DNA of 64,000 nucleotides, taken from Acinetobacter nosocomialis. GTDB taxonomy: Bacteria > Pseudomonadota > Gammaproteobacteria > Pseudomonadales > Moraxellaceae. The stretch covers positions 992,001-1,056,000 of the forward strand of contig CP107049.1 of NCBI GenBank assembly GCA_025736915.1. Direction: 5' to 3'. Of the stretch, positions 46,924 to 56,772 are shown piece by piece (the first letter of the stretch is position 1; the number at the start of each line of letters is the position of its first letter). The translations under genes were made by a program, and so were the position numbers. Below the pieces are notes generated by a model. That model did not search any database. It saw only the letters and a list, made by a program, of their open reading frames with translations, and had not been told where the DNA came from.

Positions 46924-47559
46924 ATGACAGGATTTTCCATCTCCATGGATTTAGCACCGAAAAAGTCTCGATCGGAAGCATCTAGTGTTCATGCCAGCAC
47001 GGCTGAGCAACGCCTAAAGGTTTTTATGCAAGATGTTACTGGTCGTGCTTTGGTGATGATGGAGAGTGCTACCCAAGGTCAACAAGGCATTGCCATGGAC
47101 TTGGTTCAAGAAGCATTTATTGCTTTACACAAGTCTTACGCCGATCGAAGTACTGAAGAATGGTATCCGCTGTTTTATACGATTCTAAACAACAAACTTC
47201 AGGATTGGCGCCGCAAAGAAGCACGTCGGGCAAACCCATTTTCATTCTTCAAAAAAGTTAGTCTAGACAATGATGATGAAGAAATCATTGATATTGTCGA
47301 TGAAAAAGCAATCAATCCAGCAGATTTTCTAGATCAAGCAGTGACCATAGAAGAGATTCAGGAAGCGATTGCAAAACTACCTGTTCGTCAACAACAAGCT
47401 TTCATGTTACGTGCGTGGGAAGGTTTCGACACCCATACTACAGCACAAATTATGAACTGCACTGAAGGTAGTGTAAAAACCCATTATCATCGAGCAATTC
47501 AGGGACTTAGAGAGTACTTAGCGCATTTAAATCCCATGGGAGGTTCTAATGAATCATGA
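46924..47559 (+). CDS. ECF-like sigma factor
   Basis: About 211 residues from the ATG at 46924. Region 2 has GIAMDLVQEAFIALHKSYADR followed by FYTILNNKLQDWRRKEARR, and region 4 has AIAKLPVRQQQAFMLRAWEG with the helix TEGSVKTHYHRAIQGLREYL. There is no region 1 or 3, so it is of ECF size. An AAGGTG site lies 11 bases upstream. The next gene starts 10 bases inside its 3' end. It is likely held by the membrane protein encoded next; no zinc-binding anti-sigma motif is seen. Confidence 0.87.
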   Translation: MTGFSISMDLAPKKSRSEASSVHASTAEQRLKVFMQDVTGRALVMMESATQGQQGIAMDLVQEAFIALHKSYADRSTEEWYPLFYTILNNKLQDWRRKEARRANPFSFFKKVSLDNDDEEIIDIVDEKAINPADFLDQAVTIEEIQEAIAKLPVRQQQAFMLRAWEGFDTHTTAQIMNCTEGSVKTHYHRAIQGLREYLAHLNPMGGSNES

Positions 47560-47869
47560 TGATTTCACTAAAAAGGTGACGTCTAAACTCGATAGTTTAG
47601 CCCATCACCATAAAAATAAAACAGTGGTGATGAATCATGTGCTTGACCATATCCAACAAAAACCAGCCTCTTTTTATAGTGTCTGGAAAATGACTGGTTT
47701 TGCACTTGCTGCAGCGATTACTGGTTTTGTTATTTTACCAAATTCGGTAGATATGATGGATAAGCCACAAAATCAAGTTGTTGTAAATCCTAAATTATCT
47801 CCACAAATGGTGGAAGATTTAGAAATGCTGATGGTGTTGGGTGAGGATAAAGTTCAACATGGTAGCTAA
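47549..47869 (+). CDS. DUF3619-like single-pass membrane protein
   Basis: A 106-residue protein with a soluble N-terminal domain of about 45 residues (including HHHKNKTVV), a helix KMTGFALAAAITGFVIL at about 48-64 and an acidic C-terminal tail. GGGAGG precedes the ATG, which lies inside the sigma factor gene. It resembles the DUF3619 proteins that follow similar sigma genes in betaproteobacteria. It probably anchors or restrains the sigma factor at the membrane, inferred from order. It lacks the HxxxCxxC anti-sigma motif. Confidence 0.65.
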   Translation: MNHDDFTKKVTSKLDSLAHHHKNKTVVMNHVLDHIQQKPASFYSVWKMTGFALAAAITGFVILPNSVDMMDKPQNQVVVNPKLSPQMVEDLEMLMVLGEDKVQHGS

Positions 47870-48248
47870 AAAGTTAGCACTTATCCTTTGTTCATTAAGT
47901 TTCCTGCAAACCAGTTTTGCGGGTTTTGAACGCTTTTGGATTTTTTCTAAAGATGCCAATACTCAAGTAGACGATACTTGGAATGCTCTATCTGAAGAAG
48001 AGCAACGAGCAGTAATTAAACGTTATCAAAGTTTAAAAGAATTGCCACCAAACCAAAGCGCTAACTTGCAACAACGCATGGATTGGTTCAACCAACTTCC
48101 AGATGCAGAAAAGCAAAAAATGCGCGAAGCTTGGCAAAAAATGAGTACACAAGAGCGTAATGATTTACGTCAGCGTATGTTAAAAGCAAGTGCTGATGAA
48201 AGAACTGCTATACGCGAAGAATATATCAATAAATATTTAGAGCACTAA
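47859..48248 (+). CDS. DUF3106-like exported protein
   Basis: A 129-residue protein with a signal peptide (MVAKKLALILCSLSFLQTSFAG) and a helical, charged mature domain: WNALSEEEQRAVIKRYQSLKELP, then RMDWFNQLPDAEKQKMREAW and RNDLRQRMLKASADERTAI. These short helix blocks are typical of DUF3106 and recall periplasmic CpxP/Spy-type helices. It overlaps the upstream gene by 11 bases, so the three are one unit. It may sense envelope state for the sigma factor; this is inference. Confidence 0.7.
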   Translation: MVAKKLALILCSLSFLQTSFAGFERFWIFSKDANTQVDDTWNALSEEEQRAVIKRYQSLKELPPNQSANLQQRMDWFNQLPDAEKQKMREAWQKMSTQERNDLRQRMLKASADERTAIREEYINKYLEH

Positions 48249-48294
48249 AAAATCACTTTTTAACAATGTGCTATTTAAACATCTAATAACAAAT

Positions 48295-48321
48295 AAAAAA
48301 GCCTCCGATGGAGGCTTTTTT
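48295..48321. terminator. Bidirectional terminator between the sigma operon and the CSLREA genes
   Basis: GCCTCC/GGAGGC stem with a GAT loop, A-run and T-run on the two sides. Confidence 0.93.
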
Positions 48322-48330
48322 ATTTTGCTT

Positions 48331-50769
48331 TTACTTACGATAACGTCTATAAGCAATCAAACCTAGCAGTGATGTAAGAGAGAAGATTCCGATACTTCCT
48401 CCACCGCCACCACTTCTAGAATCATCGGTTGTAGTTGCTGTGCTTACTAAGTTAATTGTTCCCGCTTTGGCTGAAATGGTTCCATCTGCGTCATAAACAT
48501 AGTAAGTCAATGTATCATTGAAAGTATTAAATACATTTTTTGCTTGAATATAGATGTTGCCACCATAACACGTATTTTTACTATCTTTGCCTGGACATGG
48601 ACCTTCCCGATCAGCTTTGATTACCGTAAAAATTCCATCTTTTGATGTTTTACTCGGTAAGTAAATTGGTAGCTCAGCACCTTGATCATTTACCCAAAAT
48701 GAAGGTTTATTAGGTTTAGTACTAAGTGTATTAACGGGTCCATCACCATCATCATTTGCATATTTAAGTAAATTTAGTGGAATAATTTCATTAGCTAAGT
48801 ATTTAAAGCTTATCGTACCATCTCCTGAAACAGGGGCAATATTTGCAAATTTCGCTTTAATCAACCCGCTACTCAGTTCCTCCCCAGTCTTAGTGGTAAT
48901 TGTATATTTACAAAATTCATATGTTGTATTTGAAGTAACATCATCATCAACACGATAAAAGAGAATTTGCTGTACTGTCGGATTCCACTCACACCGCTGA
49001 TTTTTCTTAGTCTCAGTATCAGATGTTAAATCTTCTACTTTCTGTCCAACGCCTAGCGGTTCTGCTTTAACACTATAATCAGTCGTATTAAAAAACTTTA
49101 ATACATGATTCGCGTCTTCACTTGGCAGTGGAAAACCATAGTTTTTTAAATCTATATAGATAGCTCGATATTTTGTATTTACATGAGCAGTATCATTCTT
49201 AAATTTATCAAGTAAATCCTTAAATTCAGCTAAACGAACTTTATAATAAACAATAAAATTTGATGGTGTAGTTGGATCTTTTAGCAAACCATCATACAAA
49301 TCGTAACTTTTCTGAAAAGTATCTAATAAAGTCGTAAATGAGATATTGCCTAAACCTTCTAAGTCACCTGCTGTAAGCTTCATTAATTCAATTGAACCAA
49401 TATCACAACTATTTTTAATATTTCCTAGCGATTGATAATAATACGTATTACTTACTAATCTAGATAATCCACGTTGGTCTTGATTTTGACATGTACCCTT
49501 ATTTTCCGTATCTACATCGATCAAATCTGTTGCTGAGAAATTATTTTTAGGGTAATAAATTGGTAAAAAACCATTATTCTCATTAGCTTCTTTTAAAGGC
49601 TCTAATAAAGTACTAAAGACTTCATTTTTTATATCAATATTTGTATTGCCTGTAGGAATTAATTCTGTAGGTACATCACATTTTGGACTATTACCTGTTA
49701 AGTTTAATGCATTAAATTTCAAATTTAATCCAGTATCTTTTTCTGCTGTCGCCGCTCCTAATAAGTATCGACATGCGTAAGTACCAGTATTAAATGCTAA
49801 TATATTAAAATTTAAATCTTTTTTTCCTAATTTATCATATAGGAAAGTTGTATTTGCAGAGTTCTCAACTATTGTATTGTTTTGCAATGCTAAACTACTA
49901 GATGAGCTTAAATTACTAGTTTGATTCTGTGATGGATCAGCATCTCCAGTAAATTTAAGAATACTACCATTAGTAAGGCTGGCTATATTTTTCGCAATTG
50001 TATTATTTGTAAAAGTCGCTGTAGGGCTACCACAAAAGTCAAAAGTACTTATAGAATCTGTTCCCCCATTATCTATAAAGCTATTTGAGTCAAGCGATAA
50101 AGTACGTGCGCTGTATGTGTTATTAAACATACAACTCATTGCAAGAATACTACCTTCAATAGAAGACTTACCATTGCCTTGGATCAAGGAGTGATTCATC
50201 GTTAAACTAGCATTACTTCCTCCAAGATAAATTGCTCCGCCTTTAGGAGCTTGCGAATTTAGAATCTGGCTATTTTTTAGAGTTATATCCGCACCAGCAT
50301 AAATTGCACCACCTTGTTCAGTACTTTTGCCATTTTCTAAAATGATATTAGTCAACGCTAAAGGTTGTTGGGAAACAGCTGTATTAAAGATACGTGATTT
50401 TCCACCAGCATTTATATGGGTTTGAAGCGGTTTTTGAGCTGGATAGTCATTAGTTAAGACCCCTTTTCGCTCCCAATCTGTTGCCTCTTTACCAATGATA
50501 TTTAAAGCAACTTTAGGAGTTAACTCTTTATTTAAAGTATAAGTACCAGCTTCGAGTTGAATTGTATAATTCTTATCAATTGCGGGAACTTCACATCCTC
50601 CATAAGATTTTCGCATTTCTGCTGCTGTAATAGCTTCACGTAAAGAACATGCATTCATGTTCTCATTATCTTCATCATCAAATGTTGTAACTTTTATTGT
50701 GGTTTGAGCCATTAAAGGCATTGCTGCGATAACAGCAATCACACCTAGTGCTTTTTTATAATTCTTCAT
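48331..50769 (-). CDS. CSLREA-domain surface protein with GlyGly-CTERM tail
   Basis: An exported protein of about 812 residues. After the signal peptide comes the CSLREA segment (NACSLREAITAA), then a right-handed beta-helix with repeats such as GGAIYAGADITLKNSQIL and GGAIYLGG. A middle region holds Ig-like strands (FNDTLTYYVYDADGTI). It ends in GlyGly-CTERM form: SGGGGGS, a hydrophobic helix and RRYRK. In the family, rhombosortase cuts at this tail, and such proteins are often exported by type II secretion. No rhombosortase gene is in the window. The ATG at 50778 is an alternative start, nine bases earlier. Confidence 0.85.
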   Translation of the reverse strand: MKNYKKALGVIAVIAAMPLMAQTTIKVTTFDDEDNENMNACSLREAITAAEMRKSYGGCEVPAIDKNYTIQLEAGTYTLNKELTPKVALNIIGKEATDWERKGVLTNDYPAQKPLQTHINAGGKSRIFNTAVSQQPLALTNIILENGKSTEQGGAIYAGADITLKNSQILNSQAPKGGAIYLGGSNASLTMNHSLIQGNGKSSIEGSILAMSCMFNNTYSARTLSLDSNSFIDNGGTDSISTFDFCGSPTATFTNNTIAKNIASLTNGSILKFTGDADPSQNQTSNLSSSSSLALQNNTIVENSANTTFLYDKLGKKDLNFNILAFNTGTYACRYLLGAATAEKDTGLNLKFNALNLTGNSPKCDVPTELIPTGNTNIDIKNEVFSTLLEPLKEANENNGFLPIYYPKNNFSATDLIDVDTENKGTCQNQDQRGLSRLVSNTYYYQSLGNIKNSCDIGSIELMKLTAGDLEGLGNISFTTLLDTFQKSYDLYDGLLKDPTTPSNFIVYYKVRLAEFKDLLDKFKNDTAHVNTKYRAIYIDLKNYGFPLPSEDANHVLKFFNTTDYSVKAEPLGVGQKVEDLTSDTETKKNQRCEWNPTVQQILFYRVDDDVTSNTTYEFCKYTITTKTGEELSSGLIKAKFANIAPVSGDGTISFKYLANEIIPLNLLKYANDDGDGPVNTLSTKPNKPSFWVNDQGAELPIYLPSKTSKDGIFTVIKADREGPCPGKDSKNTCYGGNIYIQAKNVFNTFNDTLTYYVYDADGTISAKAGTINLVSTATTTDDSRSGGGGGSIGIFSLTSLLGLIAYRRYRK

Positions 50770-50784
50770 AGTCCTCATCCCTGA

Positions 50785-52635
50785 TTATGACTTGAAACGG
50801 CGTAATGCAATTAATCCAAATAACCCTAAAATTAATCCACTACCAACACTTCCCCCTCCACCTGTGCTCACAGACTTATCTTCGATGCCAGATACAGGTT
50901 CTTGGACTACAGTTGCAGGAATAGTAATATATTGGAAATCTGAACCATCATTAAATCTTGATACACTCGTAACAACTTGAATTTTAAAAATGTCTGCACC
51001 ATGCCAATTTCCATTTGGTGTGTAAACAACATTTCCATTCTGATCTAAAGTAACAGTACCTTTAGAAATTGGTGTATCAGTACTTTGTATAACTTTAAGA
51101 CATCCAGGTTGCCATTCTTTACCATCAGGACGGTCACCAAATAAACGTTTACATGTAGCAGGAGTGACCAAATCTGCTTCACTCAAAGAGCCTAAAATAC
51201 TAAATTTTGCAACTTGACCATATTTAATATCTTGGCCAACTGGAGCAATTTGGTTATCTAAAATATATTCAATTGCACCTAAATCACAAAGTTCATCGTA
51301 ACCACTACGATTTTTACCACGTTGATCATATCTTTCACAGCTTGCTAAACCAATTGAAGAACCATCACTATAAAGACGTCCTTTATTTATGATTAATGAA
51401 TCAGATAAACTTTGATAACTTTCAAGTAACCGTGGTCTAAAGAAACCGAGAAAACTATCTTTTGGCGTATTGTAAGGGCATAATAATCCAGTCGGAGAGG
51501 TTACATCACATACACCTTCATCACTATCACCCGCAATCAGCTTCTCACTCGCGGGATAAAGAATATTAGGGAGCTTTGCAGTAGCATTACGATTACATTC
51601 TGCTGTAACTAAATTACTTTGTATGACGGCCTTGTCAGTCGTACTTACCTGACAATTAACAGTATTTCCTACTAATATACTATTTGAAACCGAGGCATTA
51701 CTTTGTGGAGCATCAAGAAATAGCCCTTTATCATTTTTAATCATTGTAATGTTATTAACAAACATTCCATCTCGGACGTTCGCAATAAAACCACCTTTAT
51801 TATGAAAAATTGTACTATTACTTATACCAATTGCTCTGGAAGTTAAATATCCTCCCGTACTTTCATCGGCAAATTTAGTTTGTGTATAAAGTAAAGCATT
51901 ATCTGCCGTTGTAACTTCATTATCACGTATTACAGATTGAGTAATAAAATAGAGCGGCATTTCACTATATAGAACGCCACCTTGAGCTGCTTTATTATTC
52001 TGAATTAAATTATTGATAAGCGTAACTGCACCAGCAGTATTTGTCGTATTAGATAAATTACCTGCGTTATAAATTGCACCACCTCGTGTTGCATAACCAT
52101 TTATCAAACGTGAATTTCGAATAATTAATTGTTCATGGTTATAAATCAACCCGCCTTCTAATGCTGTCGTGTTAGGACCTGCACCTTGTAAATTAAGATC
52201 GCTTAAAGAAACAGAAAAAGATGCTTTTTCAACATTCTCATCATCAATCTTAAATAGCTGATCTGTACCCACCATTTTTATTGTCGCGTTATGCGAACCT
52301 GGTTGATCATCTACTAAAGTAGAATCATTTTTTGCTGTACTAATTGTAAGAGGAGCTGTAATCGTTATTCGGGTATTTAATGCATATTCTTTATCACGCT
52401 GTAAAATAATATTTGATGAAGCATCTTTATTTCCACAGCCATGGTAACCATTTGCATATTTTTCTACATCGGCTGCATTAGATGAACCACGATAATTTAG
52501 AAACTGTACAGCTTCTCGTAGCGTACATACCGTATCATCTTTATCTTCATCAACTAAGCTTGTGACTTGAATATCAGCAGAATAAGCGTGCCCAGCAGCA
52601 GCCAATAATGCAAAAGCAATGCTCCGTTTGAGCAT
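50785..52635 (-). CDS. CSLREA-domain surface protein with GlyGly-CTERM tail (paralogue)
   Basis: A protein of about 616 residues from the ATG at 52635, set by an AAGGAG site; a longer reading to 52662 adds nine residues. It has a signal peptide ([20 protein letters not shown]), CTLREA with a similar N-domain, beta-helix repeats ([16 protein letters not shown]), a cadherin-like domain ([17 protein letters not shown]) and a GlyGly-CTERM end ([11 protein letters not shown], helix, RRFKS). It starts upstream of the first copy and ends 15 bases before that copy's ATG, so both are probably one unit. It resembles the rhombotarget-type proteins of Acinetobacter. Confidence 0.85.
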   Translation of the reverse strand: MLKRSIAFALLAAAGHAYSADIQVTSLVDEDKDDTVCTLREAVQFLNYRGSSNAADVEKYANGYHGCGNKDASSNIILQRDKEYALNTRITITAPLTISTAKNDSTLVDDQPGSHNATIKMVGTDQLFKIDDENVEKASFSVSLSDLNLQGAGPNTTALEGGLIYNHEQLIIRNSRLINGYATRGGAIYNAGNLSNTTNTAGAVTLINNLIQNNKAAQGGVLYSEMPLYFITQSVIRDNEVTTADNALLYTQTKFADESTGGYLTSRAIGISNSTIFHNKGGFIANVRDGMFVNNITMIKNDKGLFLDAPQSNASVSNSILVGNTVNCQVSTTDKAVIQSNLVTAECNRNATAKLPNILYPASEKLIAGDSDEGVCDVTSPTGLLCPYNTPKDSFLGFFRPRLLESYQSLSDSLIINKGRLYSDGSSIGLASCERYDQRGKNRSGYDELCDLGAIEYILDNQIAPVGQDIKYGQVAKFSILGSLSEADLVTPATCKRLFGDRPDGKEWQPGCLKVIQSTDTPISKGTVTLDQNGNVVYTPNGNWHGADIFKIQVVTSVSRFNDGSDFQYITIPATVVQEPVSGIEDKSVSTGGGGSVGSGLILGLFGLIALRRFKS

Positions 52636-52963
52636 ACCCTTCTCCTTACCTATTTTTTTCATTTTTCTTTGTCAATATTGCAAAGTTTCCACTTTTGCAA
52701 ATGCATCCTTTGTGCGTACTTTGTCACAGGAATCAGAATTTCTCAAGATGTTTTGATCGGTCAATAGCGTCATTTTAGATAAGTAGCTTTATAAATATTT
52801 GGACAATTAAACATCTATTGATATATGGAAATTTTACTTATGAAAAAATTTAACATTTCACTCTAAGGCTTAAAGAATAAGTATTTAATAGTTCTTATTT
52901 TATTTTTATATTAGAAAACCGAACTTAGTCTAACCAACAAAAAAGACAGAATATAAGAAGTGT
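52636..52963. other. 328-base gap between hda and the CSLREA genes
   Basis: Very AT-rich. No gene is visible on either strand. On the minus strand TTGACA and other promoter-like words are present, but none is well spaced. This is probably the promoter and leader of the CSLREA pair. No terminator for hda is clear. Confidence 0.4.
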
Positions 52964-53662
52964 TTATTGTTGGTATTCATCAATCAAAGCATAGATTTGT
53001 CTTAAAGTTGCATTTGAAAGCTTAGTCTTCTCACCTTTAAGAAGTTTCTCTAGTTGAGCTACGGTCTGCAACAATACAGAAGCCTGATGAGGTCCATGTA
53101 AAAGTAAATAATCTACAATCTGCTGATCGAAATGGATACCACGTCTCGCCATAACAGAAGTGACTAAAGCATAGCGGTCCGCATATAAACTTCCACTTGG
53201 CACTTTTACGCTGACTGCTTGAGTAAGACGTGATTGTAAGTCTGGCAGCTCCAGTTTTAATTCAATCGGTGCAACACGTGAAGAAAATACAAGTTGCCCT
53301 TCATGGTTATTCATTAAATGAAAAACCGCTTTTTGCCAGTGCGGCACACCACTAATAGATTCAATGTCATCTAAAGCAACTAAATCATAGTGCTCTAAAC
53401 AGGTAATTGCCTCTATGGGAGCATCAAGAAGTTCTAGCAAAGAAACTTTAATCGCAGACTTACCCACTTCCAAATAAGAATCACAAATCGCCGAAAGCAA
53501 ATGACTCTTACCTGTTCCTGCACCTCCATAGATATAAAATCTATTTACTAGACCCGCATGTAGTTGACGCACTGCATCGACTACATGCCCCCAACCTGGT
53601 CCCGAAAAATCACTGATTCGGGCATCAAGTTGAGGTTCTATATCCAGTTGGAGTTGACGCAT
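52964..53662 (-). CDS. hda: DnaA regulatory inactivator Hda
   Basis: Hda with the sliding clamp makes DnaA hydrolyse its ATP after initiation. The 232-residue protein has the clamp-binding motif QLQLDI at residues 3-8, Walker A GGAGTGKS (46-53), Walker B LVALDDIES and the sensor region LPDLQSRLTQAVSVKV. It follows the PerM gene by 20 bases, so it is probably co-transcribed. Confidence 0.93.
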   Translation of the reverse strand: MRQLQLDIEPQLDARISDFSGPGWGHVVDAVRQLHAGLVNRFYIYGGAGTGKSHLLSAICDSYLEVGKSAIKVSLLELLDAPIEAITCLEHYDLVALDDIESISGVPHWQKAVFHLMNNHEGQLVFSSRVAPIELKLELPDLQSRLTQAVSVKVPSGSLYADRYALVTSVMARRGIHFDQQIVDYLLLHGPHQASVLLQTVAQLEKLLKGEKTKLSNATLRQIYALIDEYQQ

Positions 53663-53682
53663 ATAATGAATTGGCCTTGAAA

Positions 53683-54876
53683 TTATTTCTGATCTGAAAG
53701 ATTCGGTGTATCTGTATCTTGCTGTGTTTTAACTTCAAGATCAAGTTTAGTATTTCCAGTTTCTACATGAATTTGCTGAATATTACCCTCTTGTACAAAT
53801 AATTCCGAATACGCGCCATAAAGACTACTTTTTTCATAGTTATCTCTTAGATGTTTTAAGAGTACAACAATGACGGCAGCCACAGGTAATGCAATGAGCA
53901 TTCCTAAGAAACCTGCAAGTTGGGCACCTGCCAATACAGCAAATACAACCGCAACAGGCGAAAGACCAATTTTATCACCGAGTAGAAAGGGTTGTAGAAT
54001 ATAGCCTTCTACTGCTTGACCAATCATAAAAACCACACCAACGAGTAGTAAGTGGGTCCAGTCCAGTCCAAACTGGAACAAACTTGCAATAACGGCTGCA
54101 ATAATACCGACAGCAAATCCCAAATAAGGAATAATACTGGCAAGGCCAGCCACCATCCCAATAATAAGTCCGACCTCTAGCCCAATTAACTGTAAACCTA
54201 CGGCATAGACTACGCCGAGTAAAAGCATAACGAGGAACTGACCTTTAACAAATGCTCCTAAAACGCTATGGCACTCACGAACGATTTGTAAAGTAGTCTC
54301 TTCATATGGTCGTGGAATGAGACGACGTAAGTTCAGTAACATACGGTCCCAATCAAGCAAGAAATAGAAAGCAATAATTGGAATTAAAACAATTGTTCCA
54401 CCAATCTGAATAAAATTCAGACCTGATTGTGCAAGCTTTAATAAAACAGCTTGAATACTATCGGCACTATAATTGGTCTGAACATAATCCATGACCGCTT
54501 TGGACATTTGATCGGTATCAATTTCCATTTGCTGAACATGGAATGTTGAAGAAATCCATGGTAACAGCTCTGCATTAATCCAATGAATTCCGGCTGGTAT
54601 ACTATCTCGTGCATAAACAAGTTGTTTCCAGATGAGTGGAACCAAATACCATAATGCGACAGTCAAAGTTACACCAATACCGATAAAAACAATGCTAATT
54701 GCCAACCAACGAGGTAGCTTAATTTTGACTAGAACATCGACCAGTGGACTAAATAAATAAGCCAGGAAAAAAGCACCAAGAAATGGAATGACCACAGGCT
54801 TGAGCAAGTATAATACCCATACCAGCAATACAATACCTGCGAGTAAGAAAATACGGCGCAGTATACGATCTTGCAT
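53683..54876 (-). CDS. AI-2E/PerM-family permease
   Basis: A 397-residue membrane protein with about eight helices. It has the family pattern PFLGAFFLAYLFSPLVDVL near the start, VRECHSVLGAFVKGQFLVML, then GLASIIPYLGFAVG and AVVFAVLAGAQLAGFLGMLIALPVAAV. Members include exporters and TqsA-like proteins, and substrates are mostly unknown. The end is a long charged tail of about 60 residues. It is divergent from purM. Confidence 0.87.
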   Translation of the reverse strand: MQDRILRRIFLLAGIVLLVWVLYLLKPVVIPFLGAFFLAYLFSPLVDVLVKIKLPRWLAISIVFIGIGVTLTVALWYLVPLIWKQLVYARDSIPAGIHWINAELLPWISSTFHVQQMEIDTDQMSKAVMDYVQTNYSADSIQAVLLKLAQSGLNFIQIGGTIVLIPIIAFYFLLDWDRMLLNLRRLIPRPYEETTLQIVRECHSVLGAFVKGQFLVMLLLGVVYAVGLQLIGLEVGLIIGMVAGLASIIPYLGFAVGIIAAVIASLFQFGLDWTHLLLVGVVFMIGQAVEGYILQPFLLGDKIGLSPVAVVFAVLAGAQLAGFLGMLIALPVAAVIVVLLKHLRDNYEKSSLYGAYSELFVQEGNIQQIHVETGNTKLDLEVKTQQDTDTPNLSDQK

Positions 54877-55011
54877 AAAATATAGCCTTTTTTGATTTAA
54901 TCGTTATAAATGGAAAAATATTTTTATTAAAGATAGCATTTTCGAGCATAAATAACATAAGAGTTTCGTATATTCAGGTTATAATCTGCCGCCAATGCGG
55001 AGACTTCATTT

Positions 55012-56082
55012 ATGAGCAACTCAACTTCTACCCCAAATACCGGTTTAAGCTACAAAGATGCGGGTGTTGACATTGAAGCGGGCGACGCACTGGTCGATCG
55101 TATCAAGTCAGTCGCTAAACGTACAACTCGTCCAGAAGTAATGGGCGGACTTGGTGGCTTTGGTGCACTATGCAAAATCCCTAAAGGTTACGAAGAACCT
55201 GTTTTGGTTTCGGGAACTGACGGCGTAGGTACTAAATTACGTTTAGCTCTTAACCTTAATCGTCATGACACAATCGGCCAAGACCTTGTCGCGATGTGTG
55301 TTAACGATCTTTTGGTTTGTGGTGCAGAACCATTATTCTTCCTCGATTACTATGCTACTGGTCACTTAAATGTAGACGTAGCTGCCAATGTAGTTACAGG
55401 TATCGGTAAAGGTTGTGAACTTGCAGGTTGTGCACTTGTAGGTGGTGAAACAGCTGAAATGCCAGGCATGTATGAAGGCGAAGATTACGATCTTGCTGGT
55501 TTTGCCGTAGGTGTTGTTGAGCAAAGTAAAATTATTGATGGCTCTAAAGTAAAATCTGGTGATGTACTTATTGGTGTTGCATCAAGCGGTGCTCACTCAA
55601 ATGGTTATTCATTACTACGTAAAATCTTAGATGTTAAGAATGTAGACTTAACTCAAGTGGTTGATGGTCGCCCTCTTGCAGATGTTGCAATGGAACCAAC
55701 ACGTATTTATGTAAAACCAGTTCTTGAGCTTTGCAAACAAGTTGATGTACATGCTATGGCACACATCACTGGTGGCGGTTTACCTGGTAACTTACCACGC
55801 GTATTACCAAATGGTGCTCAAGCTGTAATTAATGAAGCTTCTTGGGAATGGCCAGAATTATTCAAACTTCTACAACGTGAAGGCAATGTAGAACGTTTTG
55901 AAATGTACCGTACCTTTAACTGTGGTGTAGGTATGGTGATTGCAGTTGATGCAAACGATGCAGAAAAAGCAATTGAAGTGCTTAATGCTCAAGGTGAAAA
56001 AGCTTGGAAAATCGGACATATCCAAGAAAATGCTGAATCAGTGGAAGGTGCAGACGAAAAAATTCGTGTGATCTTTGAATGA
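55012..56082 (+). CDS. purM: Phosphoribosylformylglycinamidine cyclo-ligase
   Basis: PurM closes FGAM to AIR in purine synthesis. The 356-residue protein has [20 protein letters not shown] at the start, [34 protein letters not shown] and [11 protein letters not shown] for the ATP site. A GGAG site lies upstream. Its stop overlaps the purN ATG, so the two are coupled. Confidence 0.97.
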   Translation: MSNSTSTPNTGLSYKDAGVDIEAGDALVDRIKSVAKRTTRPEVMGGLGGFGALCKIPKGYEEPVLVSGTDGVGTKLRLALNLNRHDTIGQDLVAMCVNDLLVCGAEPLFFLDYYATGHLNVDVAANVVTGIGKGCELAGCALVGGETAEMPGMYEGEDYDLAGFAVGVVEQSKIIDGSKVKSGDVLIGVASSGAHSNGYSLLRKILDVKNVDLTQVVDGRPLADVAMEPTRIYVKPVLELCKQVDVHAMAHITGGGLPGNLPRVLPNGAQAVINEASWEWPELFKLLQREGNVERFEMYRTFNCGVGMVIAVDANDAEKAIEVLNAQGEKAWKIGHIQENAESVEGADEKIRVIFE

Positions 56083-56708
56083 TGAAAATTGCTGTTCTAG
56101 TCTCTGGGAACGGCAGTAACTTACAGGCCTTGATAGATGCACGTCTATCAGGGCAAATTGTAGGTGTATTGTCCAATAAAGCCGATGCTTATGCCCTAGA
56201 GCGTGCTCAAAATGCTAATATCGCAACAGCGGTAATCTCGCATAAAGACTTTCCTAGTCGTACCGATTTTGATGAAGCGATGCATCAGCAACTTATGGCG
56301 TGGCAAGCTGATATCGTTATTTTAGCCGGTTTCATGCGTATTTTAACTGCAAACTTTGTCGATCAATGGCAAGGTAAAATGCTTAACATCCATCCTTCGT
56401 TATTACCTGCTTATAAAGGTGTTAATACACATCAGCGTGTATTAAATACAGGTGATCGATTGCATGGTTGTACAGTTCACTTTGTAACTTCCGAACTTGA
56501 TGCTGGTCAAGCAATTGCTCAATCTGCAATTGAAGTCAAAGAACATGACAATGTTGCCTCTTTGGCAGAACGTGTACATAAACTTGAGCATTTCATTTAT
56601 CCTCAAGTTGCAGAGTGGTTATGTAATGGCCAACTGACATGGAAAGATGGACAAGCCTATTTCCGTAATCAAATTCTTGAACACCCTATACGTTTTGCAT
56701 CTTGGTAA
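56079..56708 (+). CDS. purN: Phosphoribosylglycinamide formyltransferase
   Basis: PurN transfers formyl from 10-formyl-THF to GAR. The 209-residue protein has [16 protein letters not shown] at the start and the catalytic region [13 protein letters not shown] with the His, then [13 protein letters not shown] with the catalytic Asp. The start is one of two adjacent ATGs overlapping the purM stop. A terminator follows. Confidence 0.97.
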   Translation: MMKIAVLVSGNGSNLQALIDARLSGQIVGVLSNKADAYALERAQNANIATAVISHKDFPSRTDFDEAMHQQLMAWQADIVILAGFMRILTANFVDQWQGKMLNIHPSLLPAYKGVNTHQRVLNTGDRLHGCTVHFVTSELDAGQAIAQSAIEVKEHDNVASLAERVHKLEHFIYPQVAEWLCNGQLTWKDGQAYFRNQILEHPIRFASW

Positions 56709-56729
56709 AAGCTTTGCTCAACGTAAATT

Positions 56730-56760
56730 AAAAAAGGACATGCATGCATGTCCTTTTTTA
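56730..56760. terminator. Bidirectional terminator after purN
   Basis: GGACAT/ATGTCC stem with a palindromic GCATGC loop and A-run/T-run flanks, shared with the converging hydrolase gene. Confidence 0.9.
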
Positions 56761-56772
56761 ATGAAAGTCTTA

